A stretch of 64,000 nucleotides of DNA from Allium sativum (taxonomy: Eukaryota; Streptophyta; Magnoliopsida; Asparagales; Amaryllidaceae). This document shows, in pieces, positions 57,946-64,000 of the stretch. Below the pieces are notes generated by a model. It was not told the DNA's origin. It did not search any database and was given only the letters and a program-made list of their open reading frames with translations. The stretch spans positions 899,933,177 to 899,997,176 of the forward strand of contig CM060915.1 in assembly GCA_030737875.1 (NCBI GenBank), written 5' to 3'. The first letter of the stretch is position 1, and each line of letters starts with the position of its first letter. Both the position numbers and the translations under genes were made by a program.

Positions 57946-60900
57946 TTAAGGAAAAAGAAAGATCAAGGATGTACCCTCGAAAAGAAAAGGGTAGGCAGTG
58001 CGTATTCTAGCTTCAGTTTCCCAAGTCGCGTCTCCCTCGGCGTCGCTCCACTGAACTTTGACGAGTTTGAATTCGCGGTTGCGTAGCTTTTTCACTTCCG
58101 TTCCTAATATGCGGGTTGGAACTTTTCTTATGGTTGCTTCGCGTTCCACTTCGGCTTCTTCTAGGATATTTGGCTCTACCACTTCAGCAGACTCATGTAG
58201 ACATTTTCGGAGATGTGAAACGTGAAAAACGTTGTGAACTCCAGCCAGTTTCTCGGGTAGCTCTAATCTATAGGCCATTTTCCCAATTTTCTCGATGATA
58301 GGGAATGGCCCTACGAACCTTGGTGCTAGCTTTCCTGTGGTTCCAAAACGAACAACGTTCCTTAGCGGAGATACCTTAAGAAAAACTCTGTCCCCAACCT
58401 CAAATTCAAGGTCGGTTCTCCTCTTGTCGGCGTAGGACTTTTGTCTGTCTTGGGCCGTCTTCATCCTTCTTCGTATTAAGTCTACTTTCTCTGAAGTCTC
58501 TCGGATCATATCTGGTCCAAGTATGAGCTTATCAGTAGACTCCCACCAACAAGTGGGCGATCGGCACGGTCTTCCATATAAAGCTTCGAAGGGCGCCGTT
58601 CCGATGGTTGCTTGATAGCTGTTGTTGTAGGCAAATTCCACCAAAGGATGGTGGTCTTCCAATGTCCCTCCGAAGTCAAGGACGCACAGTCTTAAAAGGT
58701 CCTCCAAAACTCTGTTCACTCTTTCTGTTTGGCCGTCGGTTTGGGGATGATAGGCTGTGCTCAAGCAAAACTGCGTTCCTACTACTTCTTGCAGACTCCG
58801 CCAAAACTCACTGGTGAAGATGGGGTCCCGGTCACTAACAATGCTGGATGGTATTCCATGGAGTCGGACGATTTCCTTGAGGTAAAGTGATGCTAGAGAT
58901 GAGGCAGTTCTTTTACTTTTGACAGGTAAGAAGTGGGCGCTTCTAGTAAGCCTATCCACTATTACCCAAATGCTAGTGTTGCCTCTCCTAGACCTAGGCA
59001 GCCCATCGATGAAGTCCATTGAGATGCTATCCCACTTCCACTGCGGGACCTCCAGAGGATGTAGCAGTCCGCCAGGCTTTTTCTGTTCCGCCTTAACCTG
59101 TTGGCACACCATACACTTAGAAACGAATTCTGCCACGTCCTTTTTCATGCCGTTCCCGAAGAAAGTTCTTTTTATGTCCTTATACATTTTGTCTCCGCCT
59201 GGGTGTATCGTCATCTTGGAGTGATGTGCTTCCTCGAGAACCCTCTTTACTAAATCTCTTATCTGTGGGACGCATAGTCTTCCGTCTCGCCTTAGCCAAC
59301 CCTTATCGTCGATGGAGTATCTGTTGAGGTGACTTGAAGTCTCACCCCTAATTAACCCGTCAATCGTTTCCACAAGCTGAGGGTCTTCGCTTTGTGCTGT
59401 CCCTACCGAGTCCACTAAGGTTGGACTCACTTCGAGAGATGCTAGCAAGCCTAGTATAAAATCGGAGGAAGGCCTAAAGTCGAAGCTGGCTATAAACTCT
59501 AGGGTTTTTCTTTCAACAAACAGCGGGCTTAGGGTCAGTTTCTTTCGGCTCAACGCGTCTGCCACTACGTTGCCTTTGCCTGGAGTATAGGAGATCTCGA
59601 AATCGTACGAGGCAAGAAACTCCATCCATCTTTGTTGCCTCAAGTTAAGATCTTTCTGCGAGAAAAGATATTTCAACGATTTATGGTCAGTGTAAAGTTC
59701 GAACTTTTCACCTAGGAGATAGTGTCGCCAAGACTTGAGTGCAAAGACGATGGCAGCTAATTCAAGATCGTGGGTCGGATAGTTCTTTTCGTGCACTTTC
59801 AACTGCCTCCCGCCATAAGCTACTACCCTTCCTTCTTGCATTAAGACGGCGCCTAGCCCTGTCCCACATGCATCTGTATAAACAGTGAACATCTTGCTCC
59901 CATCTGGCAACGTCAAAACTGGGGCTGTTGTAAGAGCGCTTTTCAGTCGCTGGAAAGCAAAATCGCAATCCAAATCCCAATTGAACACTAGATTCTTCTT
60001 GGTCAATTTCGTGAGCGGAGCTGAGATTTTCGCAAAATCCCTTATGAACTTTCGATAGAAACCTGCTAGTCCTAGAAAACTTCGGACCTCAGTTGCATTC
60101 TTTGGTGTCTTCCAATCCTGTACCGCCACTACCTTAGCAGGGTCCACTGCTAACCCTTGTTTGGATACTATGTGCCCAAGGAACCTCACCTCTTCTCTCC
60201 AAAAGTGGCATTTGGAGAATTTGGCTTTTAGTTGATGGACTCGCAGAGTTTCCATGATTGCCCTTAAGTGCTGAGCATGTTCCTCTTCACTCCTTGAGAA
60301 GACAAGGATATCATCTACGAAGACCACCACGAACTTGTTGAGGAAATCTCTGAATACCCTACTCATCTGGTCTACGAAGTAAGCAGGTGCATTTGTCAAG
60401 CCGAAAGGCATGACAAGCCATTCAAAGAAGCCGTCTGGGGTTCTAAATGTCGTTTTATCGATAGTATCTTCAGCCACCCTTAGCTGATGAAAACCGGTTG
60501 CTAAATCGAGTTGGGAGAAAACAGACGCTCCTACAAGCTGATCAAACAAGTCGTCAATTCTGGGGAGAGGATGCCTATTCTTTTTCGTTAGCTTGTTGAG
60601 CTCCCTATAGTCAACACATAGACGGAGTGAACCATCCGCCTTTGTAGCGAACACTACTGGAGTGCCCCATTCTGAAATGCTCCTCCTAATGAACCCCTTT
60701 TCTAGAAGCTCTTTTATCTGTTTACTGAGCTCTTTCCTTTCCCGTGGAGCCATGTGTCTAACGGGCAACGCAACGGGCTTTGCATTATCTACAAGGTATA
60801 TGCGGAAGTCTATTTCCCGCTTCGGAGGCAAGCCCTTCACCTCTTCGAAGACATCCGGATATTCCCGGACTACTCTAACTGATTGCAAATTTTCAACAGA

Positions 60901-62322
60901 GGCATCTAGCGATTCAAGGTAACTAAGAATAACCGCATATGAGGGATTACAAGAAATTTCCAAAGTATTACCGAGCTGGGTTAGGAGCCTAACAACCCTT
61001 TTCTCACAATCAAGGATGGCCCCATTACTGGATAGCCAATCCATGCCCAAAATCAAACCATATCCCGAAAAGCCCAAAACAAAGGCACTACATTGAAATT
61101 CTACGCTTAGAATGGAAATTTTCAATCCCAAACAGATCATAGACAAATGAGCTGGGCCCCCAACTGGGTTTGAAACAATTAAGGGGTCCTCTACCATACT
61201 AGTTTTTAGGTGCAGAGATTCTACTAAAGCAGACGAGATAAAGGAGTGTGATGCGCCAGAATCAAATAAAGTGCGAACGGGGTGATCATAAAGATAAACT
61301 ACACTTTCTACAGAAGTATTTATACCTCGCTGTTGCAGAGGTGGCGCTTCTAGCACATGAACCTGTGCCCCTGAGGTGGATCCAGCCCTCTGCCCCTGTT
61401 CTCGTTTCTTTGGGCAGTCCTTAGCCCTGTGGCCCGTCTCACCGCAAGAAAAGCACCCACCATTCTCCTTGGCCTTCTTTTTCCGGCAATCCTTTACCAA
61501 GTGCCCCACTTTGCCACAGAAATTGCACTTCCTCTTCTCTTTGTTGCCTTTCCCTCCCTTCTTAAAGTCTGTCTTCTTAGGCTGCAAACCCTCTTTCTTC
61601 CCTTGAGAGCTTTCTGCCTTTGTCTCCTTCTTGCCCTTATCCTCTTCGTTCAGCAATGCCATTTGTACCAACCTTTCATATGTAGCCCCCATGGGTATAT
61701 GGGTCATGGCCAAACTATGTAATGGCTCATTCAATCCTTTGACGAAACGGAGAGCCTTCTTGTGCGGGGTGTTGACTAGGTCCAGCCCAAACCTAGCCAG
61801 CTCATCGAACTGATTAACATACTCTCTGACTGTCTTGTTCCCTTGCTTAAGAAATAAGAATTTTTCCAACTGCAAACTCCTTTCCGCATCTGAGAGAAAT
61901 TTAGTCTCAAACCTTGCCCTAAAGTCCTCCCATGTCTCCACTGGTCTTTCTGCGTTAGTGACTTCCCACCAGTAGGAAGCCTCGCCCTTTAATAGCCATA
62001 CTACCAGTTGTACTTTCTGTCTATCTTCTACCTCAAAGATGATGAATAGGTCCTCAGTTTCTTTCAGCCAATTTCTAGCCGCCACGAAGGACTCAGTTCC
62101 ATGGAAATCCTTTCCTCCCATAGCTTTAAAATCTTTACATATCTTAGCAAACGTGTTTCCCCATGGAGGAGGTGGAGGAAGAGGTACTGCTGCAGCTGGA
62201 TGATTTCCTGCAGCTGGGGGAGGAGGAACGGTAGGACCTGGCTGAGTGGCCCTTGCTTCTAAGAACTGTCTAAACCAACCAGTTATTGGTACACCCTCTG
62301 GCAAGTTAAGTTCTTCGGACAT
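57946..62322 (-). CDS. Gag-Pol polyprotein, Ty3/Gypsy chromovirus (1458 aa)
   Basis: One uninterrupted frame encoding all proteins for a retrotransposition cycle. In order: proline-rich N terminus (about 30-55); Gag core with YWWE and KFLSDAER motifs (about 60-230); two CCHC zinc knuckles, [14 protein letters not shown] (266-279) and [14 protein letters not shown] (290-303); aspartic protease with DSGA (354-357) and ILGMDWL (424-430); reverse transcriptase (about 540-720) with FVDD at 668-671; RNase H with D817, E854 and D879; integrase HHCC zinc finger (H1034/H1040, C1070/C1073) and D1103, D1164, E1200 triad; GPF motif (1338-1340); and a C-terminal chromodomain-like region (about 1398-1448) ending [15 protein letters not shown], as in Tekay/Del elements. 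Gag and Pol are in one frame with no frameshift. The ATG at 62322 is the first in frame, 172 bases past the PBS. All catalytic residues are present, so it may be active. Confidence 0.96.
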   Translation of the reverse strand: MSEELNLPEGVPITGWFRQFLEARATQPGPTVPPPPAAGNHPAAAVPLPPPPPWGNTFAKICKDFKAMGGKDFHGTESFVAARNWLKETEDLFIIFEVEDRQKVQLVVWLLKGEASYWWEVTNAERPVETWEDFRARFETKFLSDAERSLQLEKFLFLKQGNKTVREYVNQFDELARFGLDLVNTPHKKALRFVKGLNEPLHSLAMTHIPMGATYERLVQMALLNEEDKGKKETKAESSQGKKEGLQPKKTDFKKGGKGNKEKRKCNFCGKVGHLVKDCRKKKAKENGGCFSCGETGHRAKDCPKKREQGQRAGSTSGAQVHVLEAPPLQQRGINTSVESVVYLYDHPVRTLFDSGASHSFISSALVESLHLKTSMVEDPLIVSNPVGGPAHLSMICLGLKISILSVEFQCSAFVLGFSGYGLILGMDWLSSNGAILDCEKRVVRLLTQLGNTLEISCNPSYAVILSYLESLDASVENLQSVRVVREYPDVFEEVKGLPPKREIDFRIYLVDNAKPVALPVRHMAPRERKELSKQIKELLEKGFIRRSISEWGTPVVFATKADGSLRLCVDYRELNKLTKKNRHPLPRIDDLFDQLVGASVFSQLDLATGFHQLRVAEDTIDKTTFRTPDGFFEWLVMPFGLTNAPAYFVDQMSRVFRDFLNKFVVVFVDDILVFSRSEEEHAQHLRAIMETLRVHQLKAKFSKCHFWREEVRFLGHIVSKQGLAVDPAKVVAVQDWKTPKNATEVRSFLGLAGFYRKFIRDFAKISAPLTKLTKKNLVFNWDLDCDFAFQRLKSALTTAPVLTLPDGSKMFTVYTDACGTGLGAVLMQEGRVVAYGGRQLKVHEKNYPTHDLELAAIVFALKSWRHYLLGEKFELYTDHKSLKYLFSQKDLNLRQQRWMEFLASYDFEISYTPGKGNVVADALSRKKLTLSPLFVERKTLEFIASFDFRPSSDFILGLLASLEVSPTLVDSVGTAQSEDPQLVETIDGLIRGETSSHLNRYSIDDKGWLRRDGRLCVPQIRDLVKRVLEEAHHSKMTIHPGGDKMYKDIKRTFFGNGMKKDVAEFVSKCMVCQQVKAEQKKPGGLLHPLEVPQWKWDSISMDFIDGLPRSRRGNTSIWVIVDRLTRSAHFLPVKSKRTASSLASLYLKEIVRLHGIPSSIVSDRDPIFTSEFWRSLQEVVGTQFCLSTAYHPQTDGQTERVNRVLEDLLRLCVLDFGGTLEDHHPLVEFAYNNSYQATIGTAPFEALYGRPCRSPTCWWESTDKLILGPDMIRETSEKVDLIRRRMKTAQDRQKSYADKRRTDLEFEVGDRVFLKVSPLRNVVRFGTTGKLAPRFVGPFPIIEKIGKMAYRLELPEKLAGVHNVFHVSHLRKCLHESAEVVEPNILEEAEVEREATIRKVPTRILGTEVKKLRNREFKLVKVQWSDAEGDATWETEARIRTAYPFLFEGTSLIFLFP

Positions 62323-62508
62323 GCTGAAACAAAAAGGATAGATTCAAAACGAAGGATAAGAGATAGTACCTATGGCTTTGGAGGGACTTTGACTTTTAAA
62401 GCAAAATAATATTTTATCTTATAAAAATGCTTCTTTAAATTTCCTTTTTGAAAATAAATTTTCCAAAACTTTTTATCTTATCAGGTAAACCTATGCTCTG
62501 ATACCAAG
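62323..62508 (-). other. Element D leader, PBS to ATG
   Basis: About 0.19 kb between LTR and start codon. The minus-strand sequence after the PBS (TTACCTGATAAGATAAAAAG...) matches C's leader (TTACCGGATCAGATAAAAGA...), unlike the class shared by A, B and E. Confidence 0.75.
62495..62506 (-). other. Element D primer-binding site (initiator tRNA-Met)
   Basis: Minus-strand TGGTATCAGAGC two bases after the LTR end GTTTCA. Confidence 0.93.
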
Positions 62509-64000
62509 TGAAACACCCCACCTCCGTTAGGGTCACTCTCAAAGGGAATGCCCTAATTTTGGTGGAGGTTTATAAGTATAAGTCACAAATATAAAAGACA
62601 GATATAAGAACACATATTTGTAAATAGCAGAAAAGCAGCAACTTTTATTTCATAAAAGTAAATACGTGTTACAGCAACATCACCATGATTGTCTTACATC
62701 CTTTCAAAAAAAAACATAACACCTTCATAACTGTCTTGATTACATTATTTAAAGAAGCATAAAGAAAACATAAATAAACTGCAAAAGCCCCATAGTTGTT
62801 GTCCAAAGCCATAGTTCAAAACGGAAAGGTCCAAGCAATACATTCTTTCTCTTCAAGGTGGATATGAAGGCTGGTCAAGCTGCAGTATTCCCTCCCTGTG
62901 GACCTGGGGGGGGGGGGGAAACGGAAGAAAAGAAGACGAAAGAAAAGTAGAGTCAGACATAAAGCCTGAGTAAGTCGAGGACTACTCTATCTATGAATAA
63001 AGAACTGGGTATGATAAGTATAAACTAGAAATGGGGAAAGCACTATAAACTTGGTTAAGTTGTCTAGGGTCGAATATACTATCGTACCCCATATTAATCT
63101 CTGTACCCATATAAACTAGTTCCCAATAGGCACCCCATAACCAGGGTGAAGTGATCCATTTTGCGATGATCGGCTCCTACTCGCATAGTTACATGTGTCT
63201 TACGGCCCCCGATGTTGTAGTTACCTATGTTGGTCCCACCATGGGGTGTATCAAGTCCCATGGCGGCGACCCGACACAACCCTAGAATGCACAGGTATGC
63301 TACTGGTGCCCAGTGCCTTATTTTTCTGCGCCGGAGTGAGTGCACGCCCACACCCCGTTAGAACCTACACTGCTGCACCACCGCCGTCGATTTGACCTCT
63401 TACATTCAGCCCAGTAATCATGCCCCACCCTGCCTAGTTTCAGGGTATCATGATACACCTTATAGGGTTACTGCTGAAAAGGGTCCCCCGCTACTAGGTT
63501 TTCTACTTCTAGCCAACATGCTAAGTTGGATATGTGTTTTATGAACCTAACCCCCAATCAGTCTATTTAGTTTAGCATGTCCCATTTTTGATTAAGTCTT
63601 TAGTTTACTTAATCCTATCAGTCCCGACTCAGCCTTAATTGTCTTATTAAAGCCTTGACCTCTCACATTAGACAGGTATTGTTGTGGCTGCCTGTTGCCG
63701 GTTGGTTCCGGGCAGTCTTACGCCACAACTCAGTCTAACCTCGGGTCCTTATTGGGCTCCATGTTTAACCACCCACATTGGATAGGTATTGTTGTGACTA
63801 CTGGACAGCCGGGCGGTTCCGGGCAGGTTTACATCACAACTCAATACAACCTCGGGTTAAACACATCGTATTTTCTACGTTTACATATTTTGTCTTTCTT
63901 CTTTATTTTCTTATATGTAAATATTTGCGGCCCATTATTAAAAATCAATGGTGTGAAGGTTACACCAATCATGGGCCCAACCCATACTTGAATTTGGGCC
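62509..64000 (-). repeat. Element D 5' LTR, PBS-proximal 1.49 kb
   Basis: Repeats 53896-55381 at about 98% by eye; continues past the window end. Includes the AATAAA (62644-62649) and pyrimidine/C-run acceptor (near 62906). Confidence 0.92.

Larger units (their letters stand above)
53896..64000 (-). mobile_element. Element D: autonomous Ty3/Gypsy chromovirus (Tekay/Del type), right end cut
   Basis: On the minus strand: 5' LTR (from beyond 64000 to 62509), PBS (62506-62495), 172-bp leader, one uninterrupted Gag-Pol frame (62322-57946), 0.56-kb 3' UTR, polypurine tract and 3' LTR (57375-53896). The LTRs differ by roughly 25 substitutions over the 1.49 kb that can be compared (about 1.7%), so it is young. 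The long LTR, initiator-Met primer site and C-terminal chromodomain-like region place it with Tekay/Del chromoviruses. This is the only element in the window that could supply mobilisation proteins. Confidence 0.92.

Overview
This is intergenic heterochromatin of a flowering plant, probably a eudicot (species not determinable from the sequence). It is AT-rich and made almost entirely of nested LTR retrotransposons of the Ty3/Gypsy chromovirus type. LTRs have TG...CA ends, primer-binding sites complementary to initiator-tRNA-Met, and purine tracts of the form AAGTGGGGGAGA. No host gene, tRNA, rRNA or CRISPR was found. Only one long intact reading frame exists: a 1458-residue Gag-Pol polyprotein on the minus strand at 57946-62322.

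Layout (my labels). E (+), 1-8730: a large noncoding element with 4.1-kb LTRs, 5' part cut by the window edge; it sits in F (8731-9163), the LTR end of another element, which sits in the 3' LTR of A. A (-), 9164-45515: a family with an LTR of about 6.7 kb and an interior of only about 0.4 kb. A's 5' LTR is split by B (-), 15447-43771 (5.0-kb LTRs, 1.4-kb noncoding interior, perfect AAAAT target duplication). B's 3' LTR is split by C (+), 18843-35744: three LTRs and two interiors in tandem (LTR-INT-LTR-INT-LTR) flanked by one 5-bp target duplication. To the right lie a short LTR remnant H (45516-45830), a CACTA-type DNA transposon end and interior (45831-49487), an A-family LTR G (-, from 49488), and, inserted in G, D (-, 53896-64000), an autonomous chromovirus of Tekay/Del type, whose 5' LTR runs off the window.

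How the parts relate. D encodes Gag, protease, reverse transcriptase, RNase H, integrase and a C-terminal chromodomain-like region. The noncoding families lack these but keep the cis signals (PBS, leader, purine tract, LTR ends), so they look like parasites mobilised in trans. C is clearly a deletion derivative of a D relative: LTR ends, 5' leader, 3' UTR and a decayed scrap of the chromodomain codons still align. A, B and E share a different conserved leader block.

The most notable new observations are: (1) matched splice-donor and polypyrimidine/acceptor signals inside the LTRs of both C and D, predicting a 2.3-3.5 kb intron within the LTR; (2) the C tandem array; (3) an E2F-like palindrome and GTCGAC hairpins in the U3 regions of C and D; (4) a roughly 13-unit array of GGTTAAGT/ACTTAACC inverted pairs in each C LTR. 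All alignments were made by eye; identity figures are rough.
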